Assembly: GCF_000369065.1 (NCBI RefSeq)
Contig: NZ_KB849804.1
Span: 237,303-301,302, forward strand
From: Acinetobacter haemolyticus CIP 64.3 = MTCC 9819
GTDB lineage: Bacteria > Pseudomonadota > Gammaproteobacteria > Pseudomonadales > Moraxellaceae
Direction: 5' to 3'
Length of the DNA stretch: 64,000 nt
Shown: positions 1 to 8,598 of the stretch, piece by piece
Position numbering within the stretch: position 1 is the stretch's first letter
How the letters are laid out: the number at the start of each line of letters is the position of its first letter
Notes under the pieces: generated by a model
Seen by the model: only the letters and a program-made list of their open reading frames with translations
Databases searched by the model: none
What the model was told of the DNA's origin: nothing
Translations under genes and position numbers: made by a program

Positions 1-117
1 TATCCTTCGGGTGACTACGAAAAAGATATGACAGAGATCATGGCATTTTATGAAAATATTCACGCAAAATTTCCAGAGAAATTTAGTGTTGACCAACGTT
101 ATACATCGAGCAAATAA
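1..117 (+). CDS. 3' end of a truncated gene, possibly an acyltransferase
   Basis: Only the last 38 codons are present, open from base 1 to a TAA at 115-117. The C-terminal peptide reads YPSGDYEKDMTEIMAFYE and then a hydrophilic end. A PSGDY..D pattern followed by a Pro-Glu-containing tail recalls the C-terminus of lipid A acyltransferases of the LpxL/LpxM family, but this rests on a short stretch and is a weak guess. The following 124 bases to the next gene hold no clear terminator. Confidence 0.5.
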   Translation, partial: YPSGDYEKDMTEIMAFYENIHAKFPEKFSVDQRYTSSK

Positions 118-241
118 TCTACATTTGATTGTTCGGATATAAAAGAAGACAGGAAAGCTGTCTTCTATAACACTTTGTTGCAAATTCTTCTCATTTTCGA
201 TGTTATATTAATTTTCTCGATTAGAATCATAGAGAAACCAC

Positions 242-1684
242 TTGAGATCGCTGCTACTCGCATGTGGCTTAATTGCCACCACTCAAATTAGCCACACTCA
301 GATTTTCTTGCCATCTCAAACAGCGGGACAAACAGAAGTGCCTGATATTGGCAGCGGCGTTGGTTTGCTTGATCAACAAAAAGAAAAATTTATTGGTGAA
401 AAAGTATATCGACAAGTGCATCGACAAATGCCGACTATTCAAGATGCTTGGTTAGAAGATCAATTTCTACAGGTTTTCTCAGGGATTCTTAGTCAAACTC
501 AACTTGGGCAACCAATTGGTCTTATCGTTATTAAAGATCCTCAAATTAACGCGTTCGCTGTGCCAGGTGGATTATTTGCCCTGAACACAGGTTTGATTAC
601 ATCAGCAAAAAATTTGGATGAAATTGCGGGTGTTATGGCGCACGAAATTGCCCATGTTACTCAACGTCATTATAGTCGCTCACAAGAAGCATTTAAGGGG
701 CAGGGACTACTTGCTCTCGCTGGGATTCTTGTTGGCGCAGCGATTGCATCACAGGCAGATGGTGATGTTGGATCTGCTGTCATGATGGGAACGCAAGCTG
801 CATTGATCGATAAGCAGCTTAGTTATAGTCGTAATCAGGAGCGTGAGGCGGATCGTATTGGTATGCAATTTATGTATGCCGCAGGTTATAACCCTCAGAG
901 CATGGCAGATTATTTCGAAACCATGCATCGCGCGACTAGTCGAGTGAGTTTTTTACCAGACTTCTGGTTGACCCATCCATTAACCACCGAACGTATGAGT
1001 GAAGCTCGTTTACGTGCCAATCAATTACCTCGGGTTAAACCTAAAATTTATGATCTCGATTTTGAAATACTGAAATGGTATACCACCGTTACGTCTAATC
1101 AAGCCAACGAAATTCAGTTATTAGCATTAGCAAATCAAAAAAATACTGCAGCTCAACTGGCACTGAGTAAATTTTATCTTGAACAAGGTGATTATACTCA
1201 AGCTCAGGCAAATCTTGATTTGGTCAAAAATAGATTAAAGTCACATGTATTGGTGCCTTTGATCCAAACTGATATTTATCTGGGTCAAAATAAATTAGCA
1301 CAAGCACATGATGCGATTAGTTCAATCCAAAAAACTATGCCTGAAAATAGAGCTTTGTCCTATAAGTTTGCTGAAGTATTGATTCGACAGGGGCAGGTAG
1401 CACAAGCGCAAAGTTTGGTGCAGCGCTTCATCCATAAAAATCAGAGAGATATTCAAGGTTGGGCACTATTACAACGTGCTGCAAATTTAGATAAAGAGTT
1501 ACCATTACAAGCTGTCAATGTCTTATGTTATCGTGCTGAGGTTGAGTATTGGTCTGGTTATGAAGAGAATGCGATTAAGTCATTGCTTCATGCGCAACGA
1601 TTGGCAAAAGGTAATATGGCAATGTCTGCAAAAATTGATGCACGTTTAAAACAAATGCAAGATGACCGCCGTAGAAAAATTTAA
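242..1684 (+). CDS. bepA: M48-family periplasmic metalloprotease with TPR region (BepA-like)
   Basis: The 480-residue protein has a zinc-protease HEIAH motif in MAHEIAHVTQRH (about residue 133) and the downstream glutamate ligand in NQEREADRIG, as in peptidase family M48. The C-terminal half is helical with TPR-like repeats (for example DYTQAQANLDLV). Size and layout match BepA/YfgC, which degrades or chaperones misassembled outer-membrane proteins such as LptD in the periplasm. The N-terminus (RSLLLACGLIATTQISH) looks like a signal peptide. The start is TTG at 242: the frame is closed by TAG at 230-232 and no ATG or GTG lies between. Only a weak AGAGA ribosome site is visible. Family call is strong; the BepA name is by analogy. 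Confidence 0.85.
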   Translation: MRSLLLACGLIATTQISHTQIFLPSQTAGQTEVPDIGSGVGLLDQQKEKFIGEKVYRQVHRQMPTIQDAWLEDQFLQVFSGILSQTQLGQPIGLIVIKDPQINAFAVPGGLFALNTGLITSAKNLDEIAGVMAHEIAHVTQRHYSRSQEAFKGQGLLALAGILVGAAIASQADGDVGSAVMMGTQAALIDKQLSYSRNQEREADRIGMQFMYAAGYNPQSMADYFETMHRATSRVSFLPDFWLTHPLTTERMSEARLRANQLPRVKPKIYDLDFEILKWYTTVTSNQANEIQLLALANQKNTAAQLALSKFYLEQGDYTQAQANLDLVKNRLKSHVLVPLIQTDIYLGQNKLAQAHDAISSIQKTMPENRALSYKFAEVLIRQGQVAQAQSLVQRFIHKNQRDIQGWALLQRAANLDKELPLQAVNVLCYRAEVEYWSGYEENAIKSLLHAQRLAKGNMAMSAKIDARLKQMQDDRRRKI

Positions 1685-1717
1685 TTCTTATTAGAAAAAG
1701 TGTAATTGGGGGAGCGA

Positions 1718-2083
1718 ATGGTTAAAGGGCAATGCCTATGTGGGGCTGTGCAATATCAATATCATGCAGAGATCGAAAATAGTATCTTGTGTTATTGTCA
1801 ACACTGTCAGCAAGCACAAGGTGCATTTGCAGGTTGGAATAGCCCACTTGATCAAAGTAAGTTTGAGTTTGAGAAGGGGCGAGATCAACTCAAAGAATAT
1901 TTCCATACACCAAATAAAGCACGCGTTTTTTGTCAGCAATGTGGTAGTCCAATTTATTCGTATCGTACTGACTTGCCCAATGTGATCCGATTGCGTCTAG
2001 GCACTGTGACTGAGGGGCATATTCCTGCGCCGACAGAAGAATTTTTTACCGAGCATAAGCCAAAATTTATTGAAGTAAGATAA
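1718..2083 (+). CDS. GFA/CENP-V-type zinc-binding protein
   Basis: A 121-residue protein with the cysteine pattern of the GFA family (glutathione-dependent formaldehyde-activating enzyme fold): GQCLCGAVQY at the N-terminus, CYCQHCQQAQG in the middle and CQQCGSPIY later. These cysteines bind zinc in the family. Most GFA-domain proteins have no proven substrate, so a formaldehyde role should not be assumed. An ATG at 1718 is preceded by GGGGGAG with good spacing, which favours it over an in-frame TTG 12 bases upstream. It lies 33 bases after the M48 protease gene and may share its transcript. Confidence 0.8.
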   Translation: MVKGQCLCGAVQYQYHAEIENSILCYCQHCQQAQGAFAGWNSPLDQSKFEFEKGRDQLKEYFHTPNKARVFCQQCGSPIYSYRTDLPNVIRLRLGTVTEGHIPAPTEEFFTEHKPKFIEVR

Positions 2084-2119
2084 TATGGCAGGCTTGAGTG
2101 TTAAAGAAGTTAGAAATTG

Positions 2120-2479
2120 ATGAAGAAAATTATTGTTTTTATTTGTGCAATTGGTTTTATGGGGATTTGTTCAGCGGCTTCAGTTGAACAATATGTGCGT
2201 ACAGTAGAAAAAATAACGACAACTTATGCGCAAGATATGCGGAACTTTCTGCGTAGTTTAGATCCACAACTTTCACAATTTACGCCTGCACAACAAGCCA
2301 AATACTGTGCCATTGTGAATCAATATGTTCAAGACTCTTATGCAGCAATTGAAAAGAATAGATCACAATTACCGAGAGAGTATGCCAGTATGACCAAACA
2401 AAATGTGATTGAGCAAGTCACTGAGTCAAAGGAAATGCAAATGCTGAAAAAATATAATATTCAGTGTGAATTTAAATAA
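2120..2479 (+). CDS. small secreted protein of unknown function
   Basis: A 119-residue protein with a clear signal peptide (MKKIIVFICAIGFMGICSAA, probable cleavage after CSAA) followed by a helical, charged mature region. Two cysteines (KYCAIV and IQCEF) could form a disulfide. No catalytic motif is recognised. ATG at 2120 is preferred over a TTG one codon earlier. It resembles in style the partial gene at the far right end of the window (63716-64000), another small helical protein with QAQNRQICE near its end, but no homology can be proven by eye. Confidence 0.7.
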   Translation: MKKIIVFICAIGFMGICSAASVEQYVRTVEKITTTYAQDMRNFLRSLDPQLSQFTPAQQAKYCAIVNQYVQDSYAAIEKNRSQLPREYASMTKQNVIEQVTESKEMQMLKKYNIQCEFK

Positions 2480-2489
2480 TCGAAAGACT

Positions 2490-2513
2490 TTGGGTTCATT
2501 ATTGCAATGAATC
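2490..2513. terminator. weak hairpin between convergent genes
   Basis: GGGTTCATT and AATGAATCC flank a 5-base loop, forming an imperfect stem between the secreted-protein gene and the convergent YqeY gene. It lacks a strong T-run, so termination is only possible. Confidence 0.35.
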
Positions 2514-2554
2514 CAATTTTACAAAATAGGGAATATAAATGAGAGTTAAGTAGA

Positions 2555-3001
2555 TTAGCTTAATTTTGCTTTAATTTTAGCAGATACTTGTGAAGGATCG
2601 GCACGCCCGGCTATGATCGGACGTAGAGAATTCATCACCTTACCCATATCTTTCATGCTAGTAGCTTCTTGAGCAGCAATCGTTTGCTCAATGATAGAAT
2701 CAAGTTCTTCCTCAGTCATAGCTGCTGGTAGAAATTGAGAAATAACCTCAACTTCGGCTTGTTCTTTACTAGCTAAATCATCTCGACCAGCGCCAGAAAA
2801 GGCTTTGATCGATTCTTTACGTTGTTTAATTTGCTTTTCAATGACCGCAAGAACCTGAGCATCGTCAAGCTCAATGCGCTCATCGACTTCGATTTGCTTA
2901 ATTGCTGCTTGTAGACCGCGAATTACCGTTACTGTTGCCATATCTTTGGCACGCATTGAATTTTTTAATACGTCAGTAATTTGGTTTTTTAAAGTCGTCA
3001 T
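2555..3001 (-). CDS. GatB/YqeY domain protein
   Basis: A 148-residue protein matching the stand-alone YqeY family, which resembles the tail domain of the GatB subunit of Asp-tRNA(Asn)/Glu-tRNA(Gln) amidotransferase. Visible signatures are the N-terminal LKNQITDVLKNSMRAKD, the central helix RGLQAAIKQIEVDERIELDD, the QIKQRKESIKAF segment and the C-terminal GRADPSQVSAKIKAKLS. Function is unproven in bacteria; a tRNA-linked role is inferred from the domain. The ATG at 3001 is chosen over an upstream TTG. It lies 29 bases after rpsU on the same strand, a common pairing. Confidence 0.88.
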   Translation of the reverse strand: MTTLKNQITDVLKNSMRAKDMATVTVIRGLQAAIKQIEVDERIELDDAQVLAVIEKQIKQRKESIKAFSGAGRDDLASKEQAEVEVISQFLPAAMTEEELDSIIEQTIAAQEATSMKDMGKVMNSLRPIIAGRADPSQVSAKIKAKLS

Positions 3002-3030
3002 AGTCTTTTCAGCAGTCAATCACAAATTAA

Positions 3031-3246
3031 TTAGTAAAGGCGAGTAGTACGTACAGATTCGCGAGACAATTTCTTTTGGTAACGCTTAACTGCAGCAGCT
3101 TTTTTACGCTTACGTTCTTGAGTTGGTTTCTCATAGAATTCGCGCTTACGAACGTCAGCTAAAACACCCGCTTTTTCGCATGAACGCTTGAAACGACGGA
3201 TAGCTACGTCTACTGGTTCGCCTTCTTTCAACTTAACTTGTGGCAT
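3031..3246 (-). CDS. rpsU: 30S ribosomal protein S21
   Basis: A 71-residue, very basic protein starting [19 protein letters not shown] and containing [21 protein letters not shown], the standard S21 sequence. It joins the small subunit near the anti-Shine-Dalgarno end of 16S rRNA. ATG at 3246 gives the normal length; codons further upstream in frame are not part of the family. A ribosome site (GAGGATTTTAC on the minus strand) lies just before it. It is divergent from tsaD and probably co-transcribed with yqeY. Confidence 0.97.
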   Translation of the reverse strand: MPQVKLKEGEPVDVAIRRFKRSCEKAGVLADVRKREFYEKPTQERKRKKAAAVKRYQKKLSRESVRTTRLY

Positions 3247-3390
3247 GTAAAATCCTCTAAGATTATGGATAAGATCTAACGCACAATGCACTAGATCGCA
3301 AGTGAAGGTCAGTATTTTACTCATTTACAACTCAGATCACAAGTCTATAATAGCTTCGATATTATTTTTGATCGTTGTAAAGGCAGTTTA

Positions 3391-4398
3391 ATGATAGTTT
3401 TGGGCTTAGAAACTTCGTGTGATGAAACTGGGTTAGCACTCTATGATAGCGAACTCGGCTTGCGAGGACAGGTTCTCTATAGTCAGATTAAACTTCATGC
3501 AGAATATGGTGGTGTCGTTCCGGAATTGGCTTCACGTGATCATGTTCGTAAAATGATTCCTTTAATGAATCAATTGCTTGAACAAAGCGGTGTTCAAAAA
3601 CATGAAATTGATGCAGTTGCTTATACACGTGGTCCTGGCTTAATGGGCGCCTTGATGACAGGTGCATTGTTTGGTCGAACATTGGCTTTTGCTTTAAATA
3701 AACCTGCAATTGGGGTGCATCATATGGAAGGTCATATGCTTGCACCATTACTTTCAGAAACACCACCAGAATTTCCTTTTGTGGCTTTATTGGTTTCAGG
3801 TGGTCATACACAATTGATGGCGGCTTATGGCATCGGTCAGTATGAGTTACTGGGTGAATCGATTGATGATGCCGCAGGTGAAGCTTTTGATAAAGTTGCG
3901 AAAATGATGAAGCTCCCTTATCCAGGTGGACCTAATATTGCCAAGTTGGCTTTAAATGGTGATGCTCAAGCTTTTGATTTTCCTCGCCCAATTTTACATC
4001 AAGGTTTAGATTTTTCATTTAGTGGTTTAAAAACGGCAGTTTCTGTCCAACTTAAAAAACTTGGTGAAGAAAATCGTGATGCCGATATTGCAGCTTCGTT
4101 TCAAGAAGCGGTGGTTGATACGCTAACTAAAAAATCAGTAAAAGCGTTAAAGCAAACAGGTTTAAAGCGATTGGTGATTGCTGGAGGTGTGAGTGCGAAT
4201 GTTCGTCTACGTGAACAATTAGAAACTTCACTGGCAAAGATCAAAGCACAAGTCTATTATGCCGAGCCTGCACTGTGTACTGATAATGGTGCCATGATTG
4301 CTTTTGCAGGTTATCAGCGTTTAAAAGCTGGACAGCAAGATGGTTTAGCTGTAACGACGACGCCACGTTGGCCGATGACCGAGTTAAAACCAACCTAA
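3391..4398 (+). CDS. tsaD: tRNA N6-adenosine threonylcarbamoyltransferase TsaD
   Basis: The 335-residue protein starts [14 protein letters not shown] and carries the metal-binding HHMEGHML histidines (about residue 110), the [10 protein letters not shown] glycine loop and a late [12 protein letters not shown] plus CTDNGAMIA (metal-binding Asp). It is the catalytic subunit that, with TsaB and TsaE, transfers threonylcarbamoyl to A37 of ANN-decoding tRNAs. Length is normal. It is divergent from rpsU, with about 140 bases between the two starts. Confidence 0.97.
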   Translation: MIVLGLETSCDETGLALYDSELGLRGQVLYSQIKLHAEYGGVVPELASRDHVRKMIPLMNQLLEQSGVQKHEIDAVAYTRGPGLMGALMTGALFGRTLAFALNKPAIGVHHMEGHMLAPLLSETPPEFPFVALLVSGGHTQLMAAYGIGQYELLGESIDDAAGEAFDKVAKMMKLPYPGGPNIAKLALNGDAQAFDFPRPILHQGLDFSFSGLKTAVSVQLKKLGEENRDADIAASFQEAVVDTLTKKSVKALKQTGLKRLVIAGGVSANVRLREQLETSLAKIKAQVYYAEPALCTDNGAMIAFAGYQRLKAGQQDGLAVTTTPRWPMTELKPT

Positions 4399-4563
4399 AT
4401 TAAACGCATCCTTTTGATAGGTTGTGAGACGATGAGTAAATCAGAGAGGTCTCTGGATTTACTGAACTATTCTTATATTTAAAAGTCAGATTCTTGATTG
4501 ATATCCATAGCGAGTTTGTTGTTAACGCTATCGTATTAAAGTATTGGATATATTATTTATTTT

Positions 4564-4581
4564 GATGAGTGAAAACTCATC
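4564..4581. other. perfect 7-bp hairpin just before a ribosome binding site
   Basis: GATGAGT, a GAAA loop and ACTCATC form a perfect stem-loop ending 2 bases before a GGAG ribosome site (4584-4587) that serves the TTG start at 4596. GNRA tetraloops are unusually stable, so the hairpin could modulate translation of the next gene. Confidence 0.45.
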
Positions 4582-4595
4582 GCGGAGTATAGACG

Positions 4596-5099
4596 TTGAA
4601 AATTTCTTATATTTTTACTTGTGGCCGATTAGAATCTTTATTTAAGATTCTATGCCTTACTCAAAAAGGTGAGGAGGCGGTTGCATCAAAAGAAAAAGTA
4701 ATTGAACAATATAGAAAAGATATCGCTTTAGGGCGTCCATTTGAAGAAACTGAACTTTATCAATTGATTGAACAAAGTGAAGAGAAAATTGTCATTAATC
4801 GTTTAAGTAATATTCTTCGAGAAAAACCAGCTCAGCAGAAAAAAGACTTTGATGCGGATGAATATAAGACGGGTGCATGGTCTGAGTTTAACGATTATAA
4901 GTTAGCCGTTCGATTTTCTAATGCAAAAACTGAGCTAAGTGAAAAACACTTTGAAAAGACGGGTGAATACATGACCAGTCGTGGTATTGCGAAATTAACG
5001 GGTTTCAATCCAGCGAATATCAAAAATATGTTGCAGCATAAAAGAAGTGTAGTAAGAAAAATGCTGACAACTTTAGAGAAGTTAGCAAAAGAGTATTGA
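4596..5099 (+). CDS. hypothetical protein, 167 aa
   Basis: No family recognised. The protein is highly charged and helical: a hydrophobic first 25 residues, then KEKVIEQYRKDIALGRP, repeated Glu/Lys-rich helices, and a C-terminal part (TSRGIAKLTGFNPANIKNML) that reads like a helix-turn-helix (a recognition helix after a GFNP turn), so DNA binding is possible. The TTG at 4596 has a GGAG ribosome site 8 bases upstream and is the best start; if the hydrophobic N-terminus is untranslated, initiation could be later. It is a single gene flanked by hairpins on both sides. Confidence 0.6.
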   Translation: MKISYIFTCGRLESLFKILCLTQKGEEAVASKEKVIEQYRKDIALGRPFEETELYQLIEQSEEKIVINRLSNILREKPAQQKKDFDADEYKTGAWSEFNDYKLAVRFSNAKTELSEKHFEKTGEYMTSRGIAKLTGFNPANIKNMLQHKRSVVRKMLTTLEKLAKEY

Positions 5100-5126
5100 T
5101 ATTAACGTTCTATAGTAGAGCGAAAA

Positions 5127-5156
5127 CGATGCAGAGGAAATTTATTTTCTGCATCG
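5127..5156. terminator. hairpin between two convergent hypothetical genes
   Basis: CGATGCAGA (5127-5135) and TCTGCATCG (5148-5156) are perfect inverted arms around a 12-base loop. Read on the minus strand the stem is followed by TTTTC, so it can terminate the minus-strand gene ending at 5283; it may also end the plus-strand gene at 5099. Confidence 0.55.
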
Positions 5157-5282
5157 AAAGTCAAATAGTCTCATCCAATGTTTGATTTATATTTTGATGA
5201 ATAAGAAAAAATCAGCTGATTCTGGTCAGCCTATTTAGCTGTATTTATACAAAAAATTCCTATTGAGGAGGTCTATTTAATA

Positions 5283-5705
5283 TTAAATAAAATGATTAAC
5301 ACACATTTTAATGCTTTTAAGAGCTAAGTTTGAGCATCCATGATGAATACATTTTTCTGCTGAGAATCCTTCATGACTAAGAACAGCTAGAAATTGTTTT
5401 ACCGCTTTAACCTCACTTTCTGATAAAAGATGGTTTTTAGTATTTAATTTAATACCTAAGATCGGGTAAGGCTGTTCCGTCGGCGAACACTCAAAATACC
5501 ACCATTGCAGACATTCTGAACATTGGTAGGATGTTGTAGAATAATTAAAATCTGGTATTGTTTCATTAGTAGGAGGTTCTTCTCTGAAGTATTCTGGAAA
5601 GTTATAAACTGCCTTAAAATTAAAACTAAAAAGATTAGTGAAATCATCTGGGCATGCAAAAAAAGATTTTACCATTAGGCATTCACACATATTAAAAACT
5701 CGCAT
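5283..5705 (-). CDS. hypothetical cysteine-containing protein, 140 aa
   Basis: No family recognised. The middle contains CSECLQWWYFECSP and the C-terminus contains KCIHHGCSNLALKSIKMC, so several Cys/His pairs could bind zinc, though spacing is not that of a known finger. No signal peptide. The first ATG (5705) lies 7 bases from the stop of the DMT transporter gene upstream, but no good ribosome site precedes it; ATGs at residues 6 and 11 are alternatives. Downstream is the minus-strand terminator at 5127-5156. Confidence 0.55.
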   Translation of the reverse strand: MRVFNMCECLMVKSFFACPDDFTNLFSFNFKAVYNFPEYFREEPPTNETIPDFNYSTTSYQCSECLQWWYFECSPTEQPYPILGIKLNTKNHLLSESEVKAVKQFLAVLSHEGFSAEKCIHHGCSNLALKSIKMCVNHFI

Positions 5706-5712
5706 AGGTTAG

Positions 5713-6621
5713 TTAATTATTTTTAGACAACACAGCCAAACACAAAAAAATCAAAATCATACCTATCCAACCAATCAGTGCTAATCGCTCACCGACCAGC
5801 AATACTGCAAACAATGCTGCAACAAGTGGCTCAAATAAAGTAAGCGTGGTTGCGGTGCTGGCAAAAATTGTTTTTAAAGCATAACCAAATAACAAATAAC
5901 CGAGAAACATTGGAATAAGCATCATATAACCGACAACATAGAGGTTAATCGGTTCATCAAATAGATTAGACCCAGTAAAAAACAATGTAGGCAACAAAAT
6001 TAAAGCGCCAAACCCAAAGATTAAGCCCATGGAGGCTTTAGAGTCGACACCACGATCAATCATTTTCTTGGCAGCCCATGAATATAAAGAATAGGTAAGT
6101 GCTGCAATCAGTCCAAGAATAATCCCAATCGTTTTCTGATCTGTGGAGATATTTTGTGTTGACCCATGAGAATGTGATTCACCAATGGACAAAAGAAACA
6201 CACCAATAACGCCAAAAATGAAGCTGATAAACCATTGCTTTGAAAGTGATTTTTTATCAAAGAACTTTTCCAGGAGTGCTGTAAATAAAGGTGCTGAACC
6301 AATTGAAATGACTGTGCCAATAGTAATCCCTGCCATACGCATCGACGAATAGAAAGCCAATGGATAAATAGCAACAGAAACTACACCAACTAACAGTAAG
6401 GGCAAGTAGCTACGAATCTGGGGTAAATGACCGAGAATATTTTTATGGGCGAGTAAGGCTTGTAACAGGCCACCACCACCCATTGCAATCGCCCCAATTG
6501 CCAAAGGACTTAGATTAGGTGCATAAGATGCAGCCGTGCCTGTTGTTCCCCATAGAATTGAAGCAACTAGAACTGCGATAAATCCATAATGTGAACTTAA
6601 GTTGAATGTGGAGCTTTTCAA
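5713..6621 (-). CDS. EamA/DMT-family membrane transporter
   Basis: A 302-residue inner-membrane protein with about ten hydrophobic segments arranged as two EamA halves; the first has the typical SILWGTTGTAASYAP motif and the second begins near IGIILGLIAALTYSLYSW. The family exports metabolites or drugs such as amino acids. Its start overlaps the stop of the upstream TetR gene by 4 bases (ATGA), so the pair is translationally coupled and this transporter is the likely TetR target. Substrate unknown. Confidence 0.85.
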   Translation of the reverse strand: MKSSTFNLSSHYGFIAVLVASILWGTTGTAASYAPNLSPLAIGAIAMGGGGLLQALLAHKNILGHLPQIRSYLPLLLVGVVSVAIYPLAFYSSMRMAGITIGTVISIGSAPLFTALLEKFFDKKSLSKQWFISFIFGVIGVFLLSIGESHSHGSTQNISTDQKTIGIILGLIAALTYSLYSWAAKKMIDRGVDSKASMGLIFGFGALILLPTLFFTGSNLFDEPINLYVVGYMMLIPMFLGYLLFGYALKTIFASTATTLTLFEPLVAALFAVLLVGERLALIGWIGMILIFLCLAVLSKNN

Positions 6622-7196
6622 TTTGAAATCTCTTGTTCTAATAAGGTCTGAGCCATTTGTCTAGCAGCAAAAACTTTTGTACTTGAACTTTCCAAACCGG
6701 CGAGGACGATAGAGCCTTCTAAAAGAAAAGAAAGTAAAAGAGAAAGCTGTTTGACTTTTTCATCATCGGCAATAAATTGGCTTAGATGCTGTGCCACGAT
6801 ACTTTCAACTTCATCTTTATGTTTTTTCACAGCTAAACGTTCTGGACTGTGAGCAGGAAATTCTGCTGCGGCATTGAGTAGTCCACAACCACGAAAACCA
6901 TTTTCGTAAGCAAATTCAGCATGATCTTGATAGGCATCAAAAACAGCGAGAATGCCTTCGATCGGTGATTGGATTGTTGCTTTTCTTTTTTCGTATAAAT
7001 CTAACCATTCCTGATGACGAGCTTCGATATAGTAAGTCACCAGTTCGGATTTGGTTTTGAAATTGTTATACAGCGACATCTTGGCGACGCTAGCTTTTTC
7101 AATAATGCTATTGATCCCTGTATTGTTAATCCCATCGTTATAAAACAATACAGAGGCTGTTTCTAAGATTTTTTGTTTTGCAGATTTTGTGCTCAT
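6618..7196 (-). CDS. TetR/AcrR-family repressor
   Basis: A 192-residue regulator with an N-terminal TetR HTH: KQKILETASVLFYNDGINNTGINSI then KASVAKMSLYNNFKTKSELV. The C-terminal part is the ligand-binding helical domain, which contains two cysteine-free long helices and GFRGCGLLNAAAEF, a motif common in this regulator subgroup. It is first in a two-gene unit with the DMT exporter and probably represses it and itself through the palindrome at 7205-7230, just before its start codon. Confidence 0.88.
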   Translation of the reverse strand: MSTKSAKQKILETASVLFYNDGINNTGINSIIEKASVAKMSLYNNFKTKSELVTYYIEARHQEWLDLYEKRKATIQSPIEGILAVFDAYQDHAEFAYENGFRGCGLLNAAAEFPAHSPERLAVKKHKDEVESIVAQHLSQFIADDEKVKQLSLLLSFLLEGSIVLAGLESSSTKVFAARQMAQTLLEQEISN

Positions 7197-7204
7197 AAAA
7201 TATC

Positions 7205-7230
7205 TATTAGGTATACCGATCTACCTAATA
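7205..7230. promoter_or_regulatory. inverted-repeat operator for the TetR/DMT unit
   Basis: TATTAGGTA (7205-7213) and TACCTAATA (7222-7230) are perfect inverted arms 8 bases apart, centred about 20 bases upstream of the TetR start codon. The TAGGTA...TACCTA core has the size and symmetry of TetR-family operators. Confidence 0.7.
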
Positions 7231-7333
7231 TTAAGTTGATCATACATTTGAAGCAAGCATATATTGCTTTTTACTTCTGATTTGAAAATCAACTTATTGA
7301 AAATGAAGCGATAAAAATTATTGATGGGCTGTG

Positions 7334-7876
7334 TTATTCATTGGGTTTTTTGCTATGGATAAAAGCTAAGCCGTAGATGGGCCATTTCTTATCTGTTTTA
7401 ATGTTATTGACAAGCCAAGCTACAAGGACAAGAGCGATTGACCCTAATAACACTGGAAAAAATAGAAAACTCCATTCGTACTGGATGCTATTTGCGGTGA
7501 GTAAGATGACCAACGGATTAGCGCCAGCTGGTGGATGAACACAACGTAAAATTTGCATGGCAGCAATCGCACAACCAACGGATAATGCAATACTTATCGC
7601 TGAAACACCAAAGATTTTTAAAAAGATTAAGCCAATAAATGCTGAGACAAAATGCCCCAAAATTACGTTACGAGGTTGGGCTAGAGGGGATTGTGATACC
7701 GCATATAAGATCACACAGCTTGCTCCGAAAGGTGCCATGATAAATAAGTTATCAGTTAATTTGCTGAGCAAAATTAAGATCAAAATACTTAATGTTCCAC
7801 CAATGAGGCTTCTTAAAATATCAATAGAATGAGGTAAAGGAGCGAGATGTTCTTTACCATGAAATAGTGATCGCAT
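7334..7876 (-). CDS. HPP-family integral membrane protein
   Basis: A 180-residue protein with five or so hydrophobic segments and the family signature HPPAGANPL (about residue 113), after which HPP proteins are named. The preceding segment MAPFGASCVILYAVSQSPLAQPRNVILGH is also typical. Some HPP proteins transport nitrite in plastids and cyanobacteria; no role is proven here. It is transcribed divergently from a TetR gene (7969) across a perfect 36-bp palindrome, which suggests that regulator controls it. Confidence 0.85.
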   Translation of the reverse strand: MRSLFHGKEHLAPLPHSIDILRSLIGGTLSILILILLSKLTDNLFIMAPFGASCVILYAVSQSPLAQPRNVILGHFVSAFIGLIFLKIFGVSAISIALSVGCAIAAMQILRCVHPPAGANPLVILLTANSIQYEWSFLFFPVLLGSIALVLVAWLVNNIKTDKKWPIYGLAFIHSKKPNE

Positions 7877-7920
7877 GTTGATCTCACAGGGTGATTGCTT
7901 TCCATCAATAATAGAACTAA

Positions 7921-7956
7921 AATTAAAAATAGTACAGATCTGTACTATTTTTAATT
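7921..7956. promoter_or_regulatory. perfect 36-bp palindrome, probable TetR operator
   Basis: Every base from 7921 to 7938 pairs with 7956 to 7939 when reverse-complemented. The central part is AGTACAGATCTGTACT, with AT-rich outer arms. It sits 12 bases before the plus-strand TetR start and 44 bases before the minus-strand HPP start, in the right place to control both. Confidence 0.75.
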
Positions 7957-7968
7957 GAGTAAATTTTT

Positions 7969-8529
7969 ATGTCAAAATCAGCGAATAAAATTTTGAATAC
8001 CGCAGAACGATTATTTTATGAAAATAGTTTTGTTGGTGTCGGTGTTGACTTAATTCGAGATGAATCAGGTTGTTCAAAAACAACGATGTACACTTATTTT
8101 AAGAATAAAAATCATTTGGTGAAATCTGTGTTGCAAGCAAGAGACGAAAAGTTCCGACAGAGCTTGCTCAATTATGTGGCTGATACCAAAGGTAGAGAAG
8201 CACTGAATAAGTTAATTGAATGGCATTTGCTATGGTTTCAAGAGGATAATTTTAAAGGATGTTTATTTGTTCGGGCAGTGGCTGAGTCGCATTCAGGTGA
8301 TCACGACATTATTGTAGTTTCTCAGCAACATAAACGATGGATCAGAGATTTGATTGCACAATATCTTGATGGCTCGATCCATGCTGAAATATGCATTGAA
8401 ACGATCTATACCTTGATTGAGGGTTTAATTAGTCGTTTTTTGGTGGAAGGATATGATGTAAAAGTTGCTGAAGATATCAAACATGCAATCGATCAAATTA
8501 TGGATGCATTTTCTCATGAAAGCCGATGA
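7969..8529 (+). CDS. TetR/AcrR-family regulator
   Basis: A 186-residue protein with the TetR N-terminal HTH: NKILNTAERLFYENSFVGVGVDLI then SGCSKTTMYTYFKNKNHLV. The C-terminal domain includes NFKGCLFVRAVAES, recalling regulators of the same subgroup as the gene at 6618. It is divergent from the HPP membrane gene, and the 36-bp palindrome between them is the obvious operator for auto- and cross-regulation. No strong ribosome site precedes the ATG. Confidence 0.87.
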   Translation: MSKSANKILNTAERLFYENSFVGVGVDLIRDESGCSKTTMYTYFKNKNHLVKSVLQARDEKFRQSLLNYVADTKGREALNKLIEWHLLWFQEDNFKGCLFVRAVAESHSGDHDIIVVSQQHKRWIRDLIAQYLDGSIHAEICIETIYTLIEGLISRFLVEGYDVKVAEDIKHAIDQIMDAFSHESR

Positions 8530-8598
8530 ATCACCATTAAACCTTTAAGTTTTATCAATCAAAGGTTTAATGATGTTTTATATTAAAGCTAAAAGAGT

